Origin: a virus
Reading direction: 5' to 3' (one strand)
Virus record (IMG/VR): IMGVR_UViG_3300046011_004470
Span: 1-25,232 of that record
Length of the DNA: 25,232 nt
In this document: positions 1 to 7,117 of the stretch, one piece after another
Numbering within the stretch: the first letter of the stretch is position 1
Layout of the letters: each line of letters starts with the position of its first letter
Position numbers and translations under genes: made by a program
Notes under the pieces: model-generated
What the model was told of the DNA's origin: nothing
Databases searched by the model: none
What the model saw: the letters and a program-made list of their open reading frames with translations, nothing else

Positions 1-1
1 C

Positions 2-1279
2 GAGGCACTATCCAGGCTGGGGCTGCGCAGGTCGGACAATGTGTCCACCATTCATGCGATGGCATTCAGAAGCATGGGGATGCGGCAGTCTCAAGTGGTG
101 GATTCGATGAAGCTGCGGGAATTCTCCATGGTTATGGGGGTACCAATCATAGGCAAGTCTCCGGAGGACGACGAGGAGCGAGCGGACGGGGACTTTTACT
201 TGGATATACTCAATTATGCGAGAAATACGTTCAGCAACCCTGCCGAGGTCTACGACGTCTCTGATCGACCTGGGACTCGCGCCGAATTCAATGCTTTTGT
301 TCGGGCCTATGCTGATTGGAAATCTACATACGGCTATTACGACTTTACCGATATGCTGGAGCGGGCCGCGAAGGGCTCGGTCCGCACCGATGCCGAAGTC
401 GTTTTCGTCGACGAGGCTCAGGACTTATCACCTCTTCAGTGGTCAGTCATCGAAAAGATCTGCAAAAGGTCTTATCAAGTTATCATCGCAGGGGATGACG
501 ACCAAGCAATCTACACTTGGGCCGGTGCGGATGCTCACGGTATGGCAAGATTCACGCAAAGGCATAAGGGTAGTAGCACGGTTCTCACGCAATCGCATAG
601 ACTTCCATCTTCAGTCCACTCGCGCTCTCAAGGTCTCATCCGTCGCATCAATTTCCGAGTGGATAAAGAGTTCAATCCCCGAGCGGATTTGGGATTGGTC
701 CGCGTACATGGCTCGATCAACTCGGTGGACATCGAGCATGGGACGGATACACTACTCCTCGGGAGGACTCATTCAGTTCTACGTGAAGTGGAGCAATCGC
801 TCATTGAAAAGAGGACACCCTATACGCGGGAGAGCGGCAGACCGGGAATGTATCAAAATCGGTTCGCGATCGGCATCCGAGCGTTCAACAAGTTGGTCCG
901 GGGGGAGCGGATCAGTGACGGTGAACGAAACGCAGTATTCGCGGTCGCCACAGCCGACACCCGAGCAGCGCTTGAAAGAAACGATTATGCAGCCGTCACA
1001 AGAAGTCCTTTCTATGTGGCCCTCGCTATCCCCGGGCGCGTCGTGGACTTTTACGCTGACGCCGACCTCGACGTCGCACCTACTATACGACTTTCAACAA
1101 TCCATGCTGCAAAAGGTCATGAAGCGGATCGCGTCATTCTTCTCACGGACATGACAACGCGGGTGCAGCAGACGGCGGAAAAATCACCCGACGATGAAGT
1201 CCGCGTGTTTTATGTCGGAATGACCCGTAGCAAGAACGTGCTCGATATAGTGGAAGGGTACAACGGGTACAAACTGTGA
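2..1279 (+). CDS. UvrD/Rep-like SF1 DNA helicase, 5'-truncated
   Basis: ATP-dependent 3'-5' type superfamily 1A helicase, presumably for phage DNA replication or repair. The frame is open from base 2, so the GTG at 41 is probably internal and the gene begins upstream; Walker A is outside the window. Visible motifs in order: STIHAMAF (motif Ib region), VVFVDEAQD (Walker B, motif II), IAGDDDQAIYTWAG (motif III), SHRLP (motif IV region), LSTIHAAKGHEADRVIL (motif V) and RVFYVGMTRS (motif VI, arginine finger). The motif order and spacing are normal for the family. It ends just before a promoter that starts the polymerase operon, so it closes an upstream transcription unit. The family assignment is firm; its exact role is inferred. 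Confidence 0.93.
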   Translation, partial: EALSRLGLRRSDNVSTIHAMAFRSMGMRQSQVVDSMKLREFSMVMGVPIIGKSPEDDEERADGDFYLDILNYARNTFSNPAEVYDVSDRPGTRAEFNAFVRAYADWKSTYGYYDFTDMLERAAKGSVRTDAEVVFVDEAQDLSPLQWSVIEKICKRSYQVIIAGDDDQAIYTWAGADAHGMARFTQRHKGSSTVLTQSHRLPSSVHSRSQGLIRRINFRVDKEFNPRADLGLVRVHGSINSVDIEHGTDTLLLGRTHSVLREVEQSLIEKRTPYTRESGRPGMYQNRFAIGIRAFNKLVRGERISDGERNAVFAVATADTRAALERNDYAAVTRSPFYVALAIPGRVVDFYADADLDVAPTIRLSTIHAAKGHEADRVILLTDMTTRVQQTAEKSPDDEVRVFYVGMTRSKNVLDIVEGYNGYKL

Positions 1280-1282
1280 TAG

Positions 1283-1311
1283 TTGACCGATCATCCTAGT
1301 GGTGATATAAT
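1283..1311 (+). promoter_or_regulatory. Early promoter module 1 (SSB-polymerase-purZ operon)
   Basis: TTGACC at 1283-1288, a 17-base spacer, then TATAAT at 1306-1311 with an extended -10 TGA at 1303-1305. The leader carries the conserved AACCAAC-GC-ATAGAGGA box (1324-1340), whose GAGGA serves as the Shine-Dalgarno for the ATG at 1350. It is one of seven full copies of the module and lies right after the helicase stop codon. Confidence 0.85.
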
Positions 1312-1349
1312 AGCATCTTCATCAACCAACGCATAGAGGACTGAAATCG

Positions 1350-1628
1350 ATGGCATACGACAACACTAATTCGGGCATGATCGCTCGTAATGAGAATCGT
1401 AAGACCGACAAGCATCCGGAGTTTACCGGTTCACTCAACGTCGAAGGCGTGGACTTCTGGGTGTCGGCCTGGGTGAATGAGGGTAAAGAGGGTGGCAAGA
1501 TGGAGGGCAAGAAATATTTCTCCCTCAAGATCAATCGAAAAGAGCAGCCAGCTCGTGGAGCACCCCCCATCTCCAGCGGTAATTCGAAGTACGACGGCGG
1601 GTTCATCGACGAAGACATCCCCTTCTGA
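1350..1628 (+). CDS. Small OB-fold-like single-stranded DNA-binding protein
   Basis: A 92-residue protein that probably coats single-stranded DNA during replication. The core reads like small phage or plasmid SSB/DUF736-like proteins: an N-terminal NSG...N..K...HPEFTGS segment, a FWVSAWVNEG strand and a KKYFSLKI strand. The C-terminus is acidic and ends EDIPF, very close to the DDDIPF tip with which bacterial SSBs recruit partner proteins. It is the first gene after promoter module 1, and its stop overlaps the polymerase start (TGATG), so the two are probably translationally coupled. The SSB role rests on the tail, the predicted beta-rich core and the neighbouring polymerase; a related single-domain phage protein of unknown function is the alternative. 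Confidence 0.68.
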   Translation: MAYDNTNSGMIARNENRKTDKHPEFTGSLNVEGVDFWVSAWVNEGKEGGKMEGKKYFSLKINRKEQPARGAPPISSGNSKYDGGFIDEDIPF

Positions 1629-3463
1629 TGTCCGCGTTTCCTCGCATAGACAGCGTGCCCGTTATGGTGATCGACACCGAGACCACCGGGCTGCATTGGT
1701 GGAAGGACAAGCTATTCGGCGTGTCCATCGCACTCCCGGACCATGCGTGGTATTGGGATGTTCGCACCAACCCCGGTGTGATTAACTGGTTGAACGACCT
1801 TATTCGCACACAGTCGGTGGACAGGTGGGTGGGTCATAACCTCAAATTCGATCTTCATTTCCTGCGGGAAGCTGGGGTATCCATTCCGCTCGACCGGATT
1901 GACTGTACCATGGTGCGGGCGGCTCTAATCAGCGAACACGAACCCACATATGCGCTCGATTTCCTGGCTCGCAAGTATGCGGGGCAGAAGAAAGATGACG
2001 AGATTTACGAGGAGATGGCGAAGCTGTTCGGGGGTAGGCCGACTCGTAATGCCCAGATGCCCAATATTTCCCGGGCACCCGAGCATGTGGTTTCGAAGTA
2101 CGCGATTCAAGATGCGGTAGTGACCATGGCGCTGTACAACTGGCAGCGCGGGGAGATAGAAAAGCAGAATCTGCACCAAGTCCATAAGCTCGAAACGGAT
2201 CTGATGCCCGTGATCATGGATATGGAGTACCATGGCGTGCGGGTGAACGTGGAGCGAGCAGAGAAGGCGGTTCACGGCCTCACGAAGCGCATCGACGTCA
2301 TGCAGCGGGATCTGAATACCCTCGCTGGCTTCGAGGTCAACCCGAACCCGTCCGGGTCCATCTCCGATCTATTCAAGCCGACTCTCGGCGAGGATAACGA
2401 GTGGTATCTGGTCGACGGCACTAAGGCGGACAAGACCGATGGCGGGAAAGCATCGATCAACGCCGATTGTCTGCGCAGAATGCGGCACCCAGCGGCTGCG
2501 ATGATTCTCGACTTGCGCAAGATGCTCAAAACGCGGGACACATTCCTGAAAGGTCACATTCTAGGACATCAGCATGACGGCACGATCCATTGCAACTACA
2601 ACCAGACTAAGAACGATGCTGAGGCTGGCACCGGAACCGGACGACTTAGCATCACTAATCCGGCTCTCCAGCAAATCCCATCAAGAGATAAAGATATTAA
2701 GTCGTTGGTGCGCCCCATCTTCATACCAGATGTTGGGGCCGATTGGCTGGGTCTGGACTGGAGCCAGTTTGAGTTTAGGGTTGCTAACCATTACGGTCAG
2801 GTACCCACGATTCTGGAGGCGTATCAAAAGAATCCAGATCTAGACTTTCACCAGTTGGTGAGCGATCTGACCGGAATTCCTCGAAATGCGCAGTATGCGG
2901 GTGGCCCAAGCTCCAAGGCTATCAATCTCGGTCTTGCGTTTAACATGGGTTCCGGTCGGCTGGCTCAGGAGTGCGGGTTGCCGTACACCGAGGAAGTAGG
3001 GCCTAATGGCAATGTGTTCTTGAAGGCTGGTCCTGAAGCGATGGCGATTTTCGAGAAGTACCACGCGGCGAATCCCGGGATGCGCAACACGGCGACCAAA
3101 GCCAGCGGCATTGCTAAAGAGCGTGGCCATGTACGCTCGATCATGGGTAGGCACATTCGGTTCCCGGGAGGGCAGTTCGTGCACAAGGCGTCGGGGCTGA
3201 TTTATCAAGCCACAAGTGCGGATTGCATGAAGCAAAAGCTGATCGAACTGCACAGGTACTTAGTGGACAAGGAGTGTGGCAGACTGCTGCTCACTGTGCA
3301 CGATGAAGTGGGTATATCTCTGGACAAGGACGCAAAGGAGGAAGCGCAGGAGGTAGCTCGGATTTATACGACGTTTGATGGTGTCGAGTGTCCCATTCGG
3401 CTTCGGGTTCCGATTCGGTGCGATTGGGGTGTTGGTGATGATTGGTACGCAGCAAAGGGGTGA
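1628..3463 (+). CDS. dpoZ: Family A DNA polymerase with 3'-5' exonuclease (DpoZ-like)
   Basis: Replicative PolA-family polymerase of 611 residues, with no 5'-nuclease domain. Exonuclease motifs are intact: DTE (D16, E18), HNLKFD (N71, D75) and YAIQD near residue 160. Polymerase motifs: TGRLS before motif A, motif A LDWSQFEFR near 377, motif B SSKAINLGLAFNMG near 430, and motif C VHDE near 557. Compared with E. coli Pol I, motif B keeps the Lys (758) but has Gly for Arg754, Leu for Phe762, Phe for Tyr766 and Asn for Gly767. It lies 3 bases before purZ. In phiVC8-type Z phages the PolA homologue beside purZ is DpoZ, which favours dZTP over dATP. The polymerase call is firm; the Z preference is inferred from context. 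Confidence 0.92.
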   Translation: MSAFPRIDSVPVMVIDTETTGLHWWKDKLFGVSIALPDHAWYWDVRTNPGVINWLNDLIRTQSVDRWVGHNLKFDLHFLREAGVSIPLDRIDCTMVRAALISEHEPTYALDFLARKYAGQKKDDEIYEEMAKLFGGRPTRNAQMPNISRAPEHVVSKYAIQDAVVTMALYNWQRGEIEKQNLHQVHKLETDLMPVIMDMEYHGVRVNVERAEKAVHGLTKRIDVMQRDLNTLAGFEVNPNPSGSISDLFKPTLGEDNEWYLVDGTKADKTDGGKASINADCLRRMRHPAAAMILDLRKMLKTRDTFLKGHILGHQHDGTIHCNYNQTKNDAEAGTGTGRLSITNPALQQIPSRDKDIKSLVRPIFIPDVGADWLGLDWSQFEFRVANHYGQVPTILEAYQKNPDLDFHQLVSDLTGIPRNAQYAGGPSSKAINLGLAFNMGSGRLAQECGLPYTEEVGPNGNVFLKAGPEAMAIFEKYHAANPGMRNTATKASGIAKERGHVRSIMGRHIRFPGGQFVHKASGLIYQATSADCMKQKLIELHRYLVDKECGRLLLTVHDEVGISLDKDAKEEAQEVARIYTTFDGVECPIRLRVPIRCDWGVGDDWYAAKG

Positions 3464-3466
3464 GTC

Positions 3467-4570
3467 ATGGAATCGATTAAAGTAGTGGTAGACTTGCAAT
3501 ACGGCAGCACCGGCAAGGGGCTGATCGTCGGATATCTGGCCGAGGAGGAGGGACCCGACACGGTGATCACGGCGTGGGCACCGAATGCGGGGCACACATA
3601 CATCGACAGCACGGGTCGCAAGTTCATTCACACTCATTTGGGCAATGGTGTGGTATCTCCATTTCTGAGGCGCATCATGCTTGGCCCGGGATCGCTAATC
3701 AATCCGCAGCAGCTTCTGGACGAGATGAAAGCGTGCGAGGACTTGATGGATGATGAGGTCTCAGTCATCATTCACCCACACGCGGCGATCGTCACGCAGC
3801 GGCACATCGAGGAAGAAGCGGGGCCGATGACCAAGATCGGGTCGACCAAAAAGGGCGTGGGTGCCGCGATGATTCAGAGGATTCGGCGTGACCCGGACGA
3901 CATGAACATAGCGGCCAATTGTAAAGAGCTAAAAGATCTGGTCACCACCGTGCAGGGATATCGGCACGCGCTGGGAAAGGCTAGGCATGTCCTGGTCGAG
4001 GGTGCGCAGGGCTACGGGCTGTCTATGTACCATGGGTTTTACCCCTACACGACTTCGCGTGATGTGAGCACGTGGCAGATTCTGGCGGACTCGGGCATTC
4101 CGTACGAAATGCTGTTCCACGCGTCGGGCCGCACTAGAGTAGGGGTGATCGGGACGTGCAGGACGTACCCGATCCGGGTGGCGAATCGATACGACACCGA
4201 GGGTACGCAAGTCGGGTATTCAGGTCCGTGCTACGACGATCAAGTGGAGATCAGCTTCGAGGACATCGGCCAGAAGACGGAACTTACTACTGTGACGAAG
4301 CTACCCAGGCGCATATTCACATTCAGCGCGAAGCAGATCACCGACGCGATCAGCTATAATGGTACCCGAGAAGTGTTCTTGAACTTTGTAAATTACGTTC
4401 GTGATGAGCGCGATCTGGTGTCCATCGTAAAGGCTATCGAGGAGAATGAAGCGGTGGTCAGATGGATTGGCACTGGTCCGACGTATAAAGATGTCCACCA
4501 TCTGAACTACGGTTCCCGGACTTTTCGTATGGACAAGATTATTGACATTTGGAAGGCGACACGAGTATGA
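3467..4570 (+). CDS. purZ: PurZ, succinyl-2-aminodeoxyadenylate synthase
   Basis: PurA-family enzyme of 367 residues, shorter than cellular PurA (about 430). Known PurZ enzymes condense dGMP with aspartate, using ATP or dATP, to give the succinylated precursor of dZMP; host PurB then removes fumarate. The N-terminal loop reads DLQYGSTGKG: Ser14 replaces the catalytic Asp of PurA (QWGDEGKG), the recognised PurZ signature that lets the 2-amino group bind. The general His of PurA is kept (NAGHT, His43). Other conserved parts are IGSTKKGVG, VEGAQGYGLSMYHG, YPYTTSRDVS and GVIGTCRTYPIRV. The start follows the polymerase stop by 3 bases and the stop overlaps mazZ (ATGA). The call is strong because sequence signature and gene context agree. 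Confidence 0.95.
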   Translation: MESIKVVVDLQYGSTGKGLIVGYLAEEEGPDTVITAWAPNAGHTYIDSTGRKFIHTHLGNGVVSPFLRRIMLGPGSLINPQQLLDEMKACEDLMDDEVSVIIHPHAAIVTQRHIEEEAGPMTKIGSTKKGVGAAMIQRIRRDPDDMNIAANCKELKDLVTTVQGYRHALGKARHVLVEGAQGYGLSMYHGFYPYTTSRDVSTWQILADSGIPYEMLFHASGRTRVGVIGTCRTYPIRVANRYDTEGTQVGYSGPCYDDQVEISFEDIGQKTELTTVTKLPRRIFTFSAKQITDAISYNGTREVFLNFVNYVRDERDLVSIVKAIEENEAVVRWIGTGPTYKDVHHLNYGSRTFRMDKIIDIWKATRV

Positions 4571-5064
4571 TGCAAGTCGAATCTACGGTACACACTGATG
4601 AAGCCAACGACGTTCCGTGGTCGGTCAATCCCGAAAATTCCGCGCAGATCATCGACGCGCAAGGCGCTACCGTCGCGTCTTTCGAAGTCCGTCACCACTT
4701 ACGCGGCGTCATGGGGAACTGCGACAAAAATGCCGAGCTGGCTGTACGCGCAGTTAACGCGTACAAAAAACGCGGGGGAGCCGACATACGTCAGTTACAG
4801 GATCGGGTTACCCGTTGGGCCGATAGTAACTTTCCACAACGCACGACGAAAGATATTCTACTCAAGCTCTACGAGGAGATTGGTGAGTATTGCCGCAATC
4901 CGCGTGCAGCCCTTGAAATGGGCGATATCATGATCTTGCTGCTCGATGTGGCGCACAAGAACGGCATCGACGTGCACAAAGCTGTCGAGGAGAAGATGGA
5001 CATCAACGAGGCTCGCCAGTGGCGGGTGGACGAAAACACGGGGATCATGCGTCATGTCGGATAA
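4567..5064 (+). CDS. mazZ: MazZ-like dGTP pyrophosphohydrolase with extra N-terminal domain
   Basis: MazG-like all-alpha NTP pyrophosphatase, 165 residues. In Z phages MazZ converts dGTP or GTP to the monophosphate, supplying dGMP to PurZ. The metal-binding pattern EExxE...ExxD is present: E103, E104, E107 and E117, D120, followed by K...IN.AR.W, typical of the family. The first 65 residues or so are not MazG; they contain PWSV...QIIDAQGATVASF...NAELAVRAVNAY, a module seen in many otherwise unrelated phage proteins. The chosen ATG at 4567 overlaps the purZ stop; an in-frame TTG at 4549 is possible, and ATG 4570 is the next codon. Context makes MazZ much likelier than a general MazG. Confidence 0.88.
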   Translation: MMQVESTVHTDEANDVPWSVNPENSAQIIDAQGATVASFEVRHHLRGVMGNCDKNAELAVRAVNAYKKRGGADIRQLQDRVTRWADSNFPQRTTKDILLKLYEEIGEYCRNPRAALEMGDIMILLLDVAHKNGIDVHKAVEEKMDINEARQWRVDENTGIMRHVG

Positions 5065-5248
5065 CTTCGAAGAGTGGTACTCGGAAAATTTCGCCGACAT
5101 ACCGGGCTCGAATAACGAAGAGTACAAATCCGTGACTCGCACGCTTTGGTCACTAATTGTCGAGCGGATTGCGCGTAACGTCGAGATTTCAGTATTCGAA
5201 GATATCAGCGGTGAAGCCGTTGCAGCGATGATCAGGGCGATGAAATGA
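5054..5248 (+). CDS. Small acidic protein of unknown function
   Basis: A 64-residue protein starting at an ATG 11 bases inside the mazZ end. It has an acidic aromatic N-terminus (FEEWYSENF) and a predicted helical C-terminal half (VTRTLWSLIVERIARNVE). No catalytic motif is visible. Its place inside the Z-metabolism operon, with overlaps on both sides (GATGAAATGA at the next junction), shows it is co-expressed with mazZ and datZ, but says nothing firm about function. I do not recognise the family. Confidence 0.72.
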   Translation: MSDNFEEWYSENFADIPGSNNEEYKSVTRTLWSLIVERIARNVEISVFEDISGEAVAAMIRAMK

Positions 5249-5454
5249 GCACGTTGATTGAAGCAGCAGAGCGCAACAAAGTGGCTTCATGGATGATGAC
5301 CAAGGGCTACGCCACCGGCCACGGTGATACGGTTGAAGACCTGCTGAAAGAGTTGGAGTGGCAAGTTGCAGACCGCTGCGCTGAGATTGCCTACGAAGCC
5401 GAGCCGTGGCATTCTGCTGATCTGATCCGTGAAGCATTTGGAGTGAAGAAATGA
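5245..5454 (+). CDS. Small phage protein with WMxxxGYATGHGDT motif, unknown function
   Basis: A 69-residue protein linked to both neighbours by ATGA overlaps. The central ATGHGDTVEDLLKELEWQV segment resembles a small phage family often found near nucleotide-metabolism genes; the rest is helical and acidic. No catalytic residues can be assigned. Because it separates mazZ and datZ inside one operon it should be made together with them. Function is unknown. Confidence 0.72.
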   Translation: MSTLIEAAERNKVASWMMTKGYATGHGDTVEDLLKELEWQVADRCAEIAYEAEPWHSADLIREAFGVKK

Positions 5455-6014
5455 GCCTTACTACTGCAGAACAATTGAGGGCGTGCCACGTTCGTCGTTG
5501 GCACATTGTGCAAGTCGCACGCGAGCAGACGCTGGCCGAGCACTCATTCGCGGTTGCGGTGATCGCGGGATCGTTGGCTGCTGCTATGCGGTGGCCGGGT
5601 CTGATGCAAAATAACCTGCAACTCAAGCTGCTGCAGTGGTCGCTGTCGCACGACATCATCGAAGTGCGCACTGGGGACACGCCGACCCCGTTCAAGCGGG
5701 TGCTGGAGCAAGCGGGTGGTAAGGGCGTTTTCGAAAAGGCCGAGGATCTGGTGGACACGGACTACGCGGGCGCGTATCGTCAGATTCGCGGGACCGACAT
5801 CGAGGTGATTGTAAAGCTGGCGGACCAGATCGAGGCGATCTACTTTCTGCAGGACAACGGTATAGGAGCACACGCCATTCAGGTTCTCGACGGTTTGCGC
5901 GAAATCCTGTCTAGAATGGTTAACGATATAGAAAAGGAACACCCTAATCTGAATGTGCGCGAGGGTGTCCGCAAAGTGTGTCAAGACATAGGAATTCATG
6001 GGGGCTGGCTGTGA
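5451..6014 (+). CDS. datZ: DatZ, HD-domain dATP triphosphohydrolase
   Basis: HD-domain enzyme of the YfbR/DatZ type, 187 residues. In Z phages DatZ hydrolyses dATP to deoxyadenosine and triphosphate, so that dZTP replaces dATP at the polymerase. The metal ligands are visible in the expected order: H31 (AEHSF), H67-D68 (LSHDIIEVRTGDTPTP) and D125 (VKLADQIEA). The RRWH near the start is also typical of the YfbR family. Length matches the family. ATG at 5451 overlaps the upstream stop (ATGA) and the stop overlaps the zinc-ribbon gene (GTGA). A 5'-nucleotidase of YfbR type is the alternative, but the purZ-mazZ context favours DatZ. Confidence 0.93.
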   Translation: MSLTTAEQLRACHVRRWHIVQVAREQTLAEHSFAVAVIAGSLAAAMRWPGLMQNNLQLKLLQWSLSHDIIEVRTGDTPTPFKRVLEQAGGKGVFEKAEDLVDTDYAGAYRQIRGTDIEVIVKLADQIEAIYFLQDNGIGAHAIQVLDGLREILSRMVNDIEKEHPNLNVREGVRKVCQDIGIHGGWL

Positions 6015-6205
6015 AATGCATTGCATGCGGATATACGACTTTCGTGAGCACTACGTACCAGAATGTGGACAACACAACCAAGCGTAGGCGCTATTGCGTC
6101 AAATGCATGTTCAGATTCACCACTCGCGAAAAAGCCGAGGACAAGGATCAAGCGAAAGTCGAGGCGTGGCGCAAGAAGAAGAGCATCTCGACGGCTGGGG
6201 ATTGA
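6011..6205 (+). CDS. NrdR-like zinc-ribbon protein without ATP cone
   Basis: A 64-residue protein with four cysteines, C3-x2-C6 and C29-x2-C32, followed by RFTTRE. The order CxxC, about 22 residues, RRRxCxxCxxRFTTxE is almost the N-terminal zinc ribbon of NrdR, the ATP/dATP-sensing repressor of ribonucleotide reductase genes; the ATP-cone sensor domain is absent and replaced by a short Lys/Glu-rich tail. GTG at 6011 overlaps the datZ stop. The stop codon lies inside the -35 box of promoter module 2. It may bind DNA or RNA; a role in host nrd control is only an inference. The zinc ribbon itself is well supported. Confidence 0.78.
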   Translation: MKCIACGYTTFVSTTYQNVDNTTKRRRYCVKCMFRFTTREKAEDKDQAKVEAWRKKKSISTAGD

Positions 6206-6231
6206 CGGGACTATCCCATCCGTGGTATAAT
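6202..6231 (+). promoter_or_regulatory. Early promoter module 2 (HDAC-like gene)
   Basis: TTGACG at 6202-6207, an 18-base spacer, TATAAT at 6226-6231 with extended -10 TGG. The -35 box overlaps the stop codon of the zinc-ribbon gene. The leader keeps the AACCA..ATAGAGGACA box, shortened by a few bases, before the ATG at 6263. Confidence 0.85.
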
Positions 6232-6262
6232 CGGGGATTCATTAACCAATAGAGGACACACC

Positions 6263-7117
6263 ATGACCCCAATCTACTATCACCCGGACCAGGACGCCGA
6301 CTACGCCTTCATATCGGTCAAGAAGGTCGCGGAGTTCGTTCGCCAATCCGGTCGCAAGCCCAATCCGGTGGACCCGCTTGCGCCCGAGGATCTGGCCGTG
6401 GCGCACGATCCTGAATTCGTACTAGCAGTAGTCGAGGGTCGCAAGAAGAACGGCTTCGGTAATACGGACCCGGCTGTTAACCGGGCTGTTCTGGCTTCCA
6501 ATGGCGCATTCTTTGACGCAGCGACTCATGCGCTGCGCTGGGGTGGTGTCACGTGTTCTGCGACGCAGGGGTTCCACCACGCGCACTGGGACCATTGCTG
6601 GGGGTATTGCACGTTCAATGGTTTGATGCACGCTGCCGTGCGGATGGTCAATGTCGGCGCACGGGTAATGATCATTGACGGGGACGGGCATTACGGCGAC
6701 GGCACGGACGACATCATCGGCAGGCTGGGTCTGGAGGAAAAGGTCGCCCACATTCGCAGGGAAGACCTGGGGGCATCACGGCATACCCGCTGGGAGCATG
6801 TCAAGTGGCGCAGCTTTTTCACCGACTTGATTCGTCAGCATCGCCCGAGTATAATAATGTATCAGGCCGGTGCGGATGCCTGGGACCAGGACCCCTACGG
6901 GGCTGGATACCTGTCGAAAGAGGGCCTTGCGGCTCGTGATCGTGGGGTATTCAGTGCTGCTCACAAGTTGCGGGTGCCGGTCACCTGGAATCTAGCCGGT
7001 GGGTACAGTGACCTGATGCAGCTAACCATCGACCTTCATCTGCAGACTCTGGCGATATCCGACGAGGTATTTTATGGCACCACCGCTCCCACTGAAGTTC
7101 CATCCCAACGCGCCTAA
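6263..7117 (+). CDS. Histone-deacetylase-fold zinc amidohydrolase
   Basis: Member of the HDAC/AcuC/acetylpolyamine amidohydrolase superfamily, 284 residues, probably cytoplasmic. The catalytic set is complete: the His pair in GFHHA (H105, H106), WGYCTFNG, zinc ligands D141 and H143 in DGDGHYGDGT, D205 in AGADAWDQDPYG, and the transition-state Tyr248 in LAGGYS. It is shorter than most bacterial members (about 310-350), mainly at the N-terminus. Known members remove acetyl or acyl groups from lysine or polyamines; the substrate here cannot be read from sequence. It has its own promoter module right after the Z operon. Possible targets are host nucleoid proteins, polyamines or a modified nucleotide. 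Fold and catalytic competence are strongly supported. Confidence 0.9.
   Translation: MTPIYYHPDQDADYAFISVKKVAEFVRQSGRKPNPVDPLAPEDLAVAHDPEFVLAVVEGRKKNGFGNTDPAVNRAVLASNGAFFDAATHALRWGGVTCSATQGFHHAHWDHCWGYCTFNGLMHAAVRMVNVGARVMIIDGDGHYGDGTDDIIGRLGLEEKVAHIRREDLGASRHTRWEHVKWRSFFTDLIRQHRPSIIMYQAGADAWDQDPYGAGYLSKEGLAARDRGVFSAAHKLRVPVTWNLAGGYSDLMQLTIDLHLQTLAISDEVFYGTTAPTEVPSQRA
6827..6855 (+). promoter_or_regulatory. Possible internal promoter in the HDAC-like gene
   Basis: TTGATT at 6827-6832, a 17-base spacer and TATAAT at 6850-6855. It lies about 220 bases before the 431-residue gene and could give that gene separate expression. It has no TGn and lacks the conserved leader of the other modules, so it may be chance inside coding sequence. 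Confidence 0.35.

Noticed and set aside
4355-4360. TATAAT inside purZ
   Set aside because: No -35-like hexamer 16-18 bases upstream and no extended -10 TGn; likely chance.
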